Shown: one piece after another, positions 33,908-42,504 of the stretch | How positions within the stretch are numbered: the first letter of the stretch is position 1 | How the letters are laid out: each line of letters opens with the position of its first letter | NCBI RefSeq assembly: GCF_000243275.1 | Contig: NZ_CM001437.1 | Span: forward strand, 4,107,079-4,171,078 | Length of the DNA stretch: 64,000 bases | From: Myroides odoratus DSM 2801 | GTDB taxonomy: Bacteria; Bacteroidota; Bacteroidia; Flavobacteriales; Flavobacteriaceae | Reading direction: 5' to 3' | Notes under the pieces: generated by a model | Told to the model about the DNA's origin: nothing | The model's database searches: none | What the model saw: only the letters and a program-made list of their open reading frames with translations | Translations under genes and position numbers: made by a program

Positions 33908-34786
33908 TTAAGCGAGTGTCATGGGAACATCCAGAACTAAAATTTCTGTTTCTGGCGACGTTACTTCCATAGTTAAATCGGTAATATCCCAGATTCCCAA
34001 TCCATCTCGCGCCTCTATGATTTGATCTTCTATTCTTGCACTTCCTTTTATCAGGAAGATGTAGACTCCATTTCCCGGTTTTCTTATGGTGTAATTCACC
34101 TGCATTTGATCGTCAAATTGGCCGAGATGAAACCAAGCCTCTTGGTGAATCCATACCCCTTCATCCTCGGGATTTGGCGAAAGTATTTGTTGAAACCTAT
34201 TCTTTCGTTTTGTCTTATCTAAGGTTATTGAGTCATATCTAGGGGATACATTGCGCTTGTTTGGATAGACCCAAATCTGTAAAAATTGGACCTCACGATC
34301 TTGGTTTTTATTGTATTCACTATGCATAATACCCGTTCCAGCACTCATTACTTGAATATCTCCTTCTTTTATAATAGAAGTGTTTCCCATACTATCCTCA
34401 TGTTTTAAATCGCCTTGTAAAGGGATACTAATAATTTCCATATTATCATGTGGATGTATACCAAATCCTTTACCTGCTGCTACTTGATCATCATTTAATA
34501 CTCGAAGTACTCCAAAGTGCATGCGTTCAGGATTGAAATAGTTTGCAAAACTAAAGGTATGATGACTAATTAGCCACCCGTGATTGACCAATCCTCTTGA
34601 ACTCGCGGGATGAAAAACAGAATTGTCTTTACTCTTAGACGCGGTATTAGGTATAGAATTAAAACCTAAAACTGCTAAAGGTTCGAGTTCTTCAATTTCA
34701 TTTTTCAGTATATTTCCTAGAGCTGCCGTAGCGGCGAACATTCCCGTCCCTAATAAACCTTTTTTCAAAAAATTTCTTCGTCCCAT
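33908..34786 (-). CDS. Pirin-family protein with a Tat-type signal
   Basis: 292 residues from ATG 34786 (MGRRNFLKKGLLGTGMFAAT). The start is fixed by the promoter: the alternative ATG at 34810 falls inside the -7 box (34808-34815). The RRNFLK twin-arginine motif and hydrophobic stretch indicate Tat export. The mature part is a bicupin pirin: MHFGVLRVLNDDQVAAGKGFGIHPHDNMEIISIPLQG, with metal ligands HPHDN, and STGIMHSEYN-like AGTGIMHSEYN. Related enzymes are quercetin dioxygenases or redox-sensitive regulators. An exported pirin is likely enzymatic. First gene of a six-gene operon. Confidence 0.88.
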   Translation of the reverse strand: MGRRNFLKKGLLGTGMFAATAALGNILKNEIEELEPLAVLGFNSIPNTASKSKDNSVFHPASSRGLVNHGWLISHHTFSFANYFNPERMHFGVLRVLNDDQVAAGKGFGIHPHDNMEIISIPLQGDLKHEDSMGNTSIIKEGDIQVMSAGTGIMHSEYNKNQDREVQFLQIWVYPNKRNVSPRYDSITLDKTKRKNRFQQILSPNPEDEGVWIHQEAWFHLGQFDDQMQVNYTIRKPGNGVYIFLIKGSARIEDQIIEARDGLGIWDITDLTMEVTSPETEILVLDVPMTLA

Positions 34787-34807
34787 TATTATTCTATTTT
34801 GATACCT

Positions 34808-34815
34808 CAAAGGTA
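34808..34815 (-). promoter_or_regulatory. -7 promoter box of the pirin operon
   Basis: TACCTTTG on the minus strand, about 20 bp before the pirin ATG at 34786. Confidence 0.65.
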
Positions 34816-35444
34816 GATGGAAGAAAATCGGATTACATTGAACTAGTTAAAGAAAGAACAAAACAGTAGTAAACTTGCTTTTGATCAAAATCCTAATCAA
34901 GTTCAATAAGGGGTAGTGTGTTTTTGTATTTCTTATTTAATTAAAGCATACAATCTTATTATCAGTTTTAAAATAGAAAGACTACCAAAACTAATTCTAC
35001 TGATTCTTAATTAAAAAGTAACTGTATTCTACCCCATTATAGGCCGAATATTCATTCCTTCACCCTATAATCCTTGTTTTGATTTGTATTGACAATCGCT
35101 AGATGTTGTCATTTCCCTCAAGTGGTTTGGTCCTATTGAAAAGAAAGAGGGGGTATTGTTTTTAATAGAAGTAGCGTAAAAATAACCAGATAGTGCTAGA
35201 AAACGGAATTAAATAATCTCCTTACATCGAGTTTAAATTCACTTTCCACCTCTTAAATACCAATTCAAATCAAGTTAAATATACTTAATTTATTTATTAA
35301 AACCTATTTTTTTATTAAAAATACAAAAACAAAGCATAAAAAAGGACTCTTTTTGCGAAATAGCCCTCATCTAACTGCGACTATTTTTAACTTAAGAATT
35401 AAACAAGTGAAGAAGTAGGCCCCAGTATCTATCTTATTAAAAAA
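34816..35444. other. Intergenic region, about 630 bp, without recognised gene
   Basis: AT-rich DNA with no ORF of coding character. Only short possible peptides (for example a 20-codon frame at 35103). No RNA gene or repeat was identified. Confidence 0.5.
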
Positions 35445-35482
35445 AAACAGCTAGGCTAAAAAAGCTTAGCCTAGCTGTTTTA
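35438..35482 (-). terminator. Very strong terminator of the small exported protein gene
   Basis: Perfect 14-bp stem (35445-35458 with 35467-35480) around an 8-nt loop, with a run of ten A on the plus strand that is the U-tract for the minus-strand transcript. Confidence 0.88.
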
Positions 35483-35501
35483 AAAAGTAATAAAATTGAA
35501 C

Positions 35502-35804
35502 CTAATAATTGCAAGGGCCATTACCCTTAATCCTAACTTCATAATCATCTAATACATCATCACCAAATGGCTCGAAAATTCTTTCATAAATAGCAGGTAG
35601 TTCGACTTCTATCGCACAAAATGTCTCTTCATAAACGATAATTCCTGTTGCACGCTCCACAAATGTAATTGTATACCCATAAGGCTGAGTAGGATCAAAA
35701 CTTTTTTCTACAGCCTCTGTCGTCTGCTGTGTTATAGTAAAGGCCAACATTGTACCTCCAGACAACAAGAACAGAAGTGTAAATAATACTAAAATTTTTT
35801 TCAT
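35502..35804 (-). CDS. Small exported two-cysteine protein (family A, member 3)
   Basis: 100 residues from ATG 35804 (MKKILVLFTLLFLLSGGTMLAF); the longer reading adds 17 residues ahead of the signal peptide. The mature part has TEAVEKSF, YGYTITFVERATGIIVYEETFC with the mid Cys, the acidic helix EVELPAIYERIFEPFGDDV, and a Cys two residues from the end (GPCNY). Same plan as the genes at 6465-6770 and 9546-9842. Function unknown. Confidence 0.6.
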   Translation of the reverse strand: MKKILVLFTLLFLLSGGTMLAFTITQQTTEAVEKSFDPTQPYGYTITFVERATGIIVYEETFCAIEVELPAIYERIFEPFGDDVLDDYEVRIKGNGPCNY

Positions 35805-36125
35805 AATGTTTGTTTTTATGGTTAATAATTTAAAGTTAGTTTTAAATTTTAGCACTATTACTTAAATTAACTAAGCGTTAATTGAAATTACATTTATGCT
35901 ATCATTCCTGTTAACACGAGATAATATTTATATTTTATTGGGTGATTGGTTATTATTTTAATTCATGTAGCTGAGGCACAAACTAGGAGCTTTGTTCAAT
36001 TGGATGCAGTATCTACTTTGTTTTATATAACTGTTAATTTCTGCTAATTATCTAGATTTGTTTTAAGAGTACCTAAATAACGCTTACTTTGCAAGTAAAG
36101 AAAAGAAACTAATAATCGAATTGCT
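35805..36125. other. Divergent intergenic region, about 320 bp
   Basis: AT-rich spacer between divergent genes. It contains TTACTTTG at 36084-36091, a one-mismatch TAnnTTTG box about 35 bp before the coiled-coil gene. Nothing else is recognised. Confidence 0.4.
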
Positions 36126-36659
36126 ATGAAAAAATATATTGTATTAGCCGCATGTTTACTCGTTACAACCCTTCAAGCACAACATGTAAACGAACCCAAC
36201 CAGAATAACAATGATATTTCAGACTTGTTAGATCGAGGAGAGGAATATAGATTAAGTGCCAAACAAAAAGAACAGTTAATTGCACGTAAGAAAAAAATAG
36301 GTAAAGAATATGCTGCTATTGGCAAAGATCGAAGTTTATCCGGATATGAGAAAGGGGTGAAGAAACGAGCGCTTTCCCAAGAAATTGAAAATGATATACG
36401 CGCTATCTTATATGAAAAACAATACCTTAAATGGTCCAATTATAATCAGCAGAAATACAAAGGAGATTATTATGAATATGATGCGTTAAATGATGAGATT
36501 GAAGCTAAAATTGACCGTTTAGAAAAGGAATATGAACAGGACATCAAGCGAATGGAACAAACCTATAGTAGAGATAAAAATGCGCTAAAAAGAGAAAAAA
36601 ACAAAAGAAAAGCGCAGTATAAAAATGAAAAACAAAGACTTAAGGAAGAGAAAAAATAA
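36126..36659 (+). CDS. Exported charged coiled-coil protein
   Basis: 177 residues. Signal peptide MKKYIVLAACLLVTTLQAQ. The mature protein is highly charged and helical, rich in Lys, Glu, Arg and Tyr, with a long C-terminal coiled coil (about 110-177: IEAKIDRLEKEYEQDIKRM, then KREKNKRKAQYKNEKQRLKEEKK). It resembles periplasmic Spy/LTXXQ-like or DUF4890-like helical proteins in build, without a diagnostic motif. It may be a chaperone-like or envelope protein. Single gene with its own terminator. Confidence 0.6.
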   Translation: MKKYIVLAACLLVTTLQAQHVNEPNQNNNDISDLLDRGEEYRLSAKQKEQLIARKKKIGKEYAAIGKDRSLSGYEKGVKKRALSQEIENDIRAILYEKQYLKWSNYNQQKYKGDYYEYDALNDEIEAKIDRLEKEYEQDIKRMEQTYSRDKNALKREKNKRKAQYKNEKQRLKEEKK

Positions 36660-36699
36660 AAAAAAGCGGGGATTCTTTTAGAATATCCGCTTTTTTTTA
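36660..36699 (+). terminator. Terminator after the coiled-coil protein
   Basis: Stem aaagcgg--attct / agaat--ccgcttt with internal mismatch and eight T downstream. Confidence 0.75.
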
Positions 36700-36760
36700 T
36701 TTTTTCTGTTTTTTATCTAGTTACTTGGCAAATTGCCATTTGCCACTACGGGGTTTTTAC

Positions 36761-36800
36761 ATCTCACCATCTCATCGTCTCACGATCTCATAGCTCACAC
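36761..36800. repeat. Short imperfect CTCA-type tandem repeat
   Basis: About 40 bp of low-complexity sequence made from repeated units like atctcacc, atctcatcg, tctcacg and atctcatag. It lies just after the stop of the efflux gene at 36811 on the minus strand. Confidence 0.5.
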
Positions 36801-36810
36801 CCATAACCTC

Positions 36811-38385
36811 CTAATGCCCAGCACCTGCAATAATTTTCCCGGCTCCTTTTTTAATTAAAATTAGAATAAAAGGAATACAGATTAAGAACAAAACGCCCAA
36901 GAACATAAAGACATCCATATACGTCAGTACAGTTGCTTGTTTCGTTACACCTAAATCGAGTAGGGTATAGGCTTTCTGTAAAGCTTCATCAGCTGTAAAT
37001 CCTTTAGCTATAAAACTTTGTTGCAAAGCTAGCACGCGATTTTGTACTTCTAACGAAGCGGTATCTAAATGACTGACTAAGGCCAATCGATGGTTCACTG
37101 TCCAACGAGAAATGAAAGTAGTAATTAAGGCAATCCCAAAAGATCCCCCTAATTGACGCATCATTCCTGTAAACGCTGCACCTTCACCAATCTGTTTGTT
37201 TCTCAAATTAGACAAAGAGAGCGTTGTAATAGGGACGAATAATAAACCTAAGCCAACTCCACGTATAACTAAAGGCCAAAAGAAATGCTCACTACCCGTG
37301 TCTGGAGTTAAAATATTATGTGCCCAGAAACTATAGATAAAAAAGACCAAAAATCCAGTGGCTACTAAATATTTAGGTGGAACCCCTCGTTGTAACATTC
37401 TTGCTATAAAAGGCATCATAAAGGCCGTCATCAACGAACTAGGCACCAATAACATGCCCGCATCTGTAGCCGTCCAACCGAGAATAGATTGCGTATAAAT
37501 CGGAATAATAAAGGTCGAGCCATAGAGTCCGAAACCTAAAATAAACGATAATACGGTACCAATAGCTAGATTAGAATCCTTCAATACTCTTAAATTAACA
37601 ATTGGCTTTTCACAAGTCAATTCCCTCCAGATAAAGAAAAAGAATCCCAATACAGAAGTAATCGATAACGTCAGGATGGTGGAGTTTTCAAACCAATCAT
37701 CTTGCTGTCCGTGTTCTAATACATATTGTAAAGAGCCAACTGCAATGGCCAGTAAGATAATCCCCAAGAAATCGACTTCCTTCAATTTACTTTTCTCTGC
37801 ATATTTTGGACTCTTCACATAGAGAAGTGCTAATACCGTTGCTAAAATTCCCAGCGGTACATTGATATAGAAAATAAAAGGCCACGAATAATTATCAATG
37901 ATATACCCTCCTAAAGGTGGTCCTAGTGTAGGACCTACAATAACCCCCATACCGTAAATGGCTTGCGCCACTCCTCGTTTTTCTACAGGATAACTTTCTG
38001 TAATAATCGTTTGAGAAGTAACCAATAAAGCACCACCTCCTAAACCTTGAATAAAACGAAAAAGAATAATCTCCCATAATGTAGTTGAATATCCACATAG
38101 AAAAGAGGCTACGGTAAAGATAATAATAGAAGCAGCAAAATAATTGCGTCTTCCAAATTGTTGAGAGAGCCAGCTGGTCATTGGCACTACAATTACATTG
38201 GCGATAGCATACGCTGTCACCACCCAAGCAATATCGGTTAAAGAAACACCGATACTCCCTTTCATGTCATTCATTGCTACATTGACAATTGTTGTATCCA
38301 CAATTTCCAATAATGCACAAAGAATAGCTGTAACGGTAATGATAATTCGACGATAGCCGTGCTCTACTAGGCTTTCTTCACTCAT
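36811..38385 (-). CDS. EmrB/QacA-type MFS drug transporter (DHA2)
   Basis: 524 residues with 14 membrane helices. DHA2 features: ALLEIVDTTIVNVAMNDM (motif D1), TSWLSQQFGRRNYF (motif A), RFIQGLGGGALLVTSQTII (motif B), and GMGVIVGPTLGPPLGG (motif C). Proton-driven export of drugs across the inner membrane, linked by the membrane fusion protein and TolC to the outside. Last gene of a TetR-TolC-HlyD-MFS operon. Confidence 0.95.
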   Translation of the reverse strand: MSEESLVEHGYRRIIITVTAILCALLEIVDTTIVNVAMNDMKGSIGVSLTDIAWVVTAYAIANVIVVPMTSWLSQQFGRRNYFAASIIIFTVASFLCGYSTTLWEIILFRFIQGLGGGALLVTSQTIITESYPVEKRGVAQAIYGMGVIVGPTLGPPLGGYIIDNYSWPFIFYINVPLGILATVLALLYVKSPKYAEKSKLKEVDFLGIILLAIAVGSLQYVLEHGQQDDWFENSTILTLSITSVLGFFFFIWRELTCEKPIVNLRVLKDSNLAIGTVLSFILGFGLYGSTFIIPIYTQSILGWTATDAGMLLVPSSLMTAFMMPFIARMLQRGVPPKYLVATGFLVFFIYSFWAHNILTPDTGSEHFFWPLVIRGVGLGLLFVPITTLSLSNLRNKQIGEGAAFTGMMRQLGGSFGIALITTFISRWTVNHRLALVSHLDTASLEVQNRVLALQQSFIAKGFTADEALQKAYTLLDLGVTKQATVLTYMDVFMFLGVLFLICIPFILILIKKGAGKIIAGAGH

Positions 38386-38396
38386 AGTTGTCTCGT

Positions 38397-39542
38397 TTAT
38401 CGTCCGCTTTTAATATTCACATCAATATCTACATTCATTCCTGGTTTAACGTATACCAACATCTCGTCTTCTGGGTTAGTAAACGTAATTTTTACTGGAA
38501 TACGTTGTACCGTTTTCACGAAGTTACCTGAAGCATTATCTGGTGGTAATAGAGCAAATTTAGCTCCAGTAGCAGGAGACATCGAGTTAATTACACCTTC
38601 AAATTTATGTTTGGGAAAAGCATCTACTTTAATACTCACAGGCTGTCCTTCACGCATGTATTGCATTTGTGTTTCCTTAAAGTTGGCTACTACCCAGATA
38701 TTGCCTTTTTGTACTGTATTGAATAATCCTTGTCCCGGTTGAATTAATTGTCCCGCTTGTAAGTTGATTTTTGAAACTTGTCCATCTTCTTTTGCGGTAA
38801 TTACCGTATAAGACAAATACAAAGTGGCATGATCTAAATTTGCTTTCGCTTGATCAACAACTGCTTTCGCCGCATCAATTTGAGATGTTGATGCAACCGC
38901 TTGAGATTTGCTAATATTCACCTGTTGAGCAACTGCTTGCGCTTGTTTTTCAACTGCTTTTAATTGTTCTTGTAAAACAACAACTTGTTTTTCTGCAGTT
39001 TCTTTCGCTGCTAAAGCCTGTTCGTATTGTTGTTTGGTAATAGACTGACTTTGGTATAAACGATTGTAACGGTCATAGTCATTCGACGCTCTCCACAATT
39101 GCGTTTTAGCAGCATCAATATTAGCTTGAGCTGTAGCAACATTGGCTTGAGCTGTAGAAGCACCTGCCTGAGAAGAAAGCACAGTTGATTGACTTGTATG
39201 TTCTCCTGCTTCTGCCACTTGCAGCTGACTCAAAGCAGCTTGATAATTTGCTTTCGCTTGTTCTACTTGAATTGCGTATTCTGTATCATCCAAACGAATC
39301 AACGTATCCCCTTTTTTAACAACCTGATTATCCTGAATGTAGATTGTTTTAATATACCCCGGAATTTTTGATACGATCGGCGTTATTTTAGTTTCAATTT
39401 GAGCATCATCAGTACTCTCATGTGCCAATGAATGAATGTATTTATAAATTCCATATCCACCTCCGAATAGAACGATTGCGCCTAAAGCAACGATAAATTT
39501 CTTGTTTAGTGGTTTTTTAGTGGCTGTATTATTTGTTTCCAT
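38397..39542 (-). CDS. EmrA/HlyD-family membrane fusion protein
   Basis: 381 residues. One N-terminal membrane anchor (FIVALGAIVLFGGGYGIYKYI), the half-lipoyl strands TDDAQIETKITPIVSKIPGYIKTIYIQDNQVVKKGDTLIRLDD, a long Ala/Gln-rich coiled-coil hairpin (~95-230) and the second lipoyl/beta-barrel part (AKEDGQVSKINLQAGQLIQPGQGLF, GNFVKTVQRIPVKITF). Periplasmic adaptor between the MFS pump and TolC. 11 bp before the pump gene. Confidence 0.95.
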   Translation of the reverse strand: METNNTATKKPLNKKFIVALGAIVLFGGGYGIYKYIHSLAHESTDDAQIETKITPIVSKIPGYIKTIYIQDNQVVKKGDTLIRLDDTEYAIQVEQAKANYQAALSQLQVAEAGEHTSQSTVLSSQAGASTAQANVATAQANIDAAKTQLWRASNDYDRYNRLYQSQSITKQQYEQALAAKETAEKQVVVLQEQLKAVEKQAQAVAQQVNISKSQAVASTSQIDAAKAVVDQAKANLDHATLYLSYTVITAKEDGQVSKINLQAGQLIQPGQGLFNTVQKGNIWVVANFKETQMQYMREGQPVSIKVDAFPKHKFEGVINSMSPATGAKFALLPPDNASGNFVKTVQRIPVKITFTNPEDEMLVYVKPGMNVDIDVNIKSGR

Positions 39543-40859
39543 TTAGTTTTTTACTTGTAAGTTGTCCATTAATTTACCTGTCTTGTACGCATATTGATAA
39601 AGCGTCAAGGTTTCATCTGCTTCACCTAACATCGTATCAATTTGCGCTTGTAACTGTTGTACATCCGCTTCTAATAGATGATCCGTATCCGTCAATCCAT
39701 TGTCATACTTATCTTTGACAATACGGTAGTTTTCATTGGCTTGCACCAATGCTTTTGCTAATACTGCATTCTTTTTCAAGGCTAATTCATACGCATTATA
39801 GGCCTCATCAATTTCTACTTTGGCCAAATCTTCAACGAGTTGTGCTTGATAGTCTACCTCAATTTTTTTTGCTTTTGCTTTATTGACTTCTGTTCTATTT
39901 TTGAACAACTGGGTTAAATCGTATTTCACCCCAACACCCACGCTTGTTGCATTGGTAATATCTACGACTTGATCCAATTGGATAGCCGAATATCCCGCTG
40001 TTAAACCAATAGAAGGGAAGAAGTTTCCTCTCGCCATTTTAATTCCCGTTTGCGCAATCTCTTCCATTTTTTGTGCACTTTGCACATCCTTACGAGAAGA
40101 GAGATCATCAGCTTTGGTCGGAAAAATAGCTACTGGTTGTACTTTTTCGGCCAAAATAGGTTCCCCTTCTTCGAGATCAAGTAAGACTTGCAATCGGGTG
40201 GTAATATTTTTTTGCGTATTCTTGGTTTCTTCTAGCGAAAGCTCCACATTAGCCTCTTGTAATTGCGTTCTCAAATAATCATTTTTAGCGATGATTCCTT
40301 CAGCTAAGAATTGTTCAAAATCAAGGGTACGTTGGTGGGCGCGTTTTAAGTTCTCTGTTAATAAAGCAATCGACTGTTGTGTTTTGTACAGCGCGAAGTA
40401 TAAATTAATCGTTTGGTAAACAACATTTTCTGTAGTAGATGCTTCATTTAATTGAGCGAGAGAATAATATTGTTTACTTTGTGTAACCGCGTTGGTAATT
40501 TTAAAACCACTAAACACGGGAATATTGGCTTTTGCTTGACCGATCATCAAATGCTTGGGTTGTACGTCGGGCATTTGTTTGTCTTCAGAAGAAGCAGGTA
40601 AAGGTACTTTTAGGTTGATGTCTGTACCATTAAAAAGACGGTTGTAGGTTCCAGATACTTCTAATTCAGGATAACGCATATTTTGCGCACTGTGAATCTG
40701 AAGTCTAGAGGCTTCTGTACTTGCTTTTACTTTTTTTATTTCCTTGCCATTTTTTAAACTCAACGCAATAGCCTCCTCTAAGGTGATTGGAGTAGGGGTT
40801 TGAGCGAAAACTTGGGCAATAAATAATGAAGCAAGTAAGACGTAATTACTTCTGTTCAT
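39543..40859 (-). CDS. TolC-family outer membrane efflux protein
   Basis: 438 residues. Signal peptide MNRSNYVLLASLFIAQVFA, then the two OEP repeats with long helices: PITLEEAIALSLKNGKEIKKVKAS, NMRYPELEVSGTYNR, and FFPSIGLTAGYSAIQLDQV. It forms the outer-membrane channel of the tripartite pump. It overlaps the tetR gene by 14 bp and abuts the fusion-protein gene with no gap. Confidence 0.93.
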   Translation of the reverse strand: MNRSNYVLLASLFIAQVFAQTPTPITLEEAIALSLKNGKEIKKVKASTEASRLQIHSAQNMRYPELEVSGTYNRLFNGTDINLKVPLPASSEDKQMPDVQPKHLMIGQAKANIPVFSGFKITNAVTQSKQYYSLAQLNEASTTENVVYQTINLYFALYKTQQSIALLTENLKRAHQRTLDFEQFLAEGIIAKNDYLRTQLQEANVELSLEETKNTQKNITTRLQVLLDLEEGEPILAEKVQPVAIFPTKADDLSSRKDVQSAQKMEEIAQTGIKMARGNFFPSIGLTAGYSAIQLDQVVDITNATSVGVGVKYDLTQLFKNRTEVNKAKAKKIEVDYQAQLVEDLAKVEIDEAYNAYELALKKNAVLAKALVQANENYRIVKDKYDNGLTDTDHLLEADVQQLQAQIDTMLGEADETLTLYQYAYKTGKLMDNLQVKN

Positions 40860-41478
40860 TGTAGATTAGTATTGATTTAAAGGATTGAATTAAATGGGGG
40901 TATATCTGTTGTTTGATATGTAAACTAAATTCGTCGTGATTGGTCAAATTCCAATATTCATAGAGCATGTGCTCGTGATGAATCAGATAAGTTGTTACAC
41001 CCATAGAGAAAATGACAAAGGTGATGGGATCTGGCTTGGCTTGAAATAAACCGCTTTCATATCCCTCTTCGATAAAGCGATTGATATGTTGCATGATATC
41101 GCGCTTTAATAAAACTATACCTTCCGAAATTTCAGGTACATTTTGTTTCTTAGCCAATTGATTCATTAAAATCAGATGAAAATCGGCATTATTCAATTGT
41201 ACAGCCATGAGATGCTCTACAAACGCTAATAACTTCTCAAAAGAATTTAGAAGTGTATTATCTGTTAAGTCGATTAGTTTTTCTCTTGTACGGGTTAAGC
41301 GTATTTCAAAAAGAGCACTAACCATGGCGCTTTTTGAACCAAAATAATAATTAATCATAGCAACATTAATTCCAGCCGCTTTAGAAATATCACGTATGCT
41401 TGTTCCGTCAATTCCCTTTTGAGAAAACAACTCTTCTGCAACTAATAAAATCTCTTTTTGTTTGTCATTTAATGCCAT
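40846..41478 (-). CDS. TetR-family repressor of the efflux operon
   Basis: 210 residues. N-terminal TetR helix-turn-helix: KQKEILLVAEELFSQKGIDGTSIRDISKAAGINVAMINYYFGSKSAMVSALF. The C-terminal ligand domain is helical and variable (TetR_C-like). First gene of the operon, overlapping tolC. A palindrome over the promoter just upstream (41503-41520) is the likely autoregulatory site. Confidence 0.92.
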   Translation of the reverse strand: MALNDKQKEILLVAEELFSQKGIDGTSIRDISKAAGINVAMINYYFGSKSAMVSALFEIRLTRTREKLIDLTDNTLLNSFEKLLAFVEHLMAVQLNNADFHLILMNQLAKKQNVPEISEGIVLLKRDIMQHINRFIEEGYESGLFQAKPDPITFVIFSMGVTTYLIHHEHMLYEYWNLTNHDEFSLHIKQQIYPHLIQSFKSILIYNEQK

Positions 41479-41498
41479 GATCTATTTTTTATTGGGTA

Positions 41499-41520
41499 CA
41501 AAATTAAACAAACGTTTAAT
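41499..41520 (-). promoter_or_regulatory. Promoter and palindromic operator of the TetR efflux operon
   Basis: On the minus strand TAATTTTG (41506-41499) is a -7 box. The inverted repeat ATTAAAC-aaac-GTTTAAT (41503-41520) overlaps its upstream part, a normal position for a TetR repressor. Confidence 0.7.
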
Positions 41521-41717
41521 TAGTTTTTACGTTTTATTCATTTTTTTTCAAATAAAATAGCTTTAATTCACCAATTAGTCTATTTGAGTGAATTTAATGT
41601 AATTATAAGTTTTTGATTTACTGTGAATTAGAAGTTTTAAGTATAAAAGACAAAAAGAGAGAGCCATAAATCACCGCTTTATTTCCTTGTACAAAACAAA
41701 CACAAAGAAGGAAGTAA

Positions 41718-42353
41718 ATGGTATATTTACAACTTATCTATAGCCTTGTTATTTTGAGAAAAGCAACATTAAAATTAAAGAAAGAAGATTTTTATCCTGC
41801 TATCGTCCTAGTTTTTGTACTATGGATTATATTCATCTTGCAACAGATTGGTTTTTTTCAACATTGCTACGGTGTAATACCTTGGCGCATAGAAGGAATC
41901 AAAGGGATTTTTTTAAGCCCCTTATTTCATGGAAGCCTTAGCCATTTGAGTAGCAATACAATCCCTTTATTTGTTTTAAGTGTTCTACTCTTTTTGTTTT
42001 ATAAAAAGCAGGCGTATAGCGTACTCATTTCTGGATGGATTCTTTCTGGTGTACTGTTGTGGCTTTTACCTGATTTTAATTATTTGCAACATCAGGTTCA
42101 CAGCTGTCATATTGGAGCTAGTGGTTTAATTTACTTACTTGCCACTTTTCTTTGTTTTAGTGGAATCTTTTTACGTCAAGTTGTTTTGATTTTAATCTCT
42201 ATCCTTGTTGCTGTTTTATACGGAGGATTAATTTATGCTATTTTTCCTCATTTGGTTGGGGATGACGTTTCTTGGCAAGGGCATTTAATTGGCACGTTAG
42301 TCGGATTTTTCTATGCCTATCAATTAAATAAAAAGAAAAGAAGAAGAGCATAA
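41718..42353 (+). CDS. Rhomboid-family intramembrane serine protease
   Basis: 211 residues, about six membrane helices. The rhomboid markers are complete: HGSLSHLSSN (H-x3-4-H-x3-N on helix 2), GASG with catalytic Ser135, and WQGHLIG with catalytic His189. It therefore looks like an active protease cleaving membrane-protein substrates in the lipid phase. N-terminal cytosolic stretch with Lys. Stand-alone gene; substrate unknown. Confidence 0.9.
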   Translation: MVYLQLIYSLVILRKATLKLKKEDFYPAIVLVFVLWIIFILQQIGFFQHCYGVIPWRIEGIKGIFLSPLFHGSLSHLSSNTIPLFVLSVLLFLFYKKQAYSVLISGWILSGVLLWLLPDFNYLQHQVHSCHIGASGLIYLLATFLCFSGIFLRQVVLILISILVAVLYGGLIYAIFPHLVGDDVSWQGHLIGTLVGFFYAYQLNKKKRRRA

Positions 42354-42429
42354 TCCGTTCATACAGCTTCTTAATTTCAATAGAAACATCGATTAAGAGC
42401 TCTACTCTTGCAATCGAAAGAAGAAAAGA

Positions 42430-42475
42430 AAACACCGCAAAAGGAGTTTTGTTTTTCTCGTATTGCGGTGTTTAT
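42430..42475 (-). terminator. Terminator of oleate hydratase
   Basis: Arms aaacaccgcaa and ttgcggtgttt enclose a ~22-nt loop between the convergent rhomboid and oleate hydratase genes, with T-rich flanks. Confidence 0.7.
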
Positions 42476-42504
42476 ATTTCTTATTTTTAGGATTTTACAT
42501 CAAG

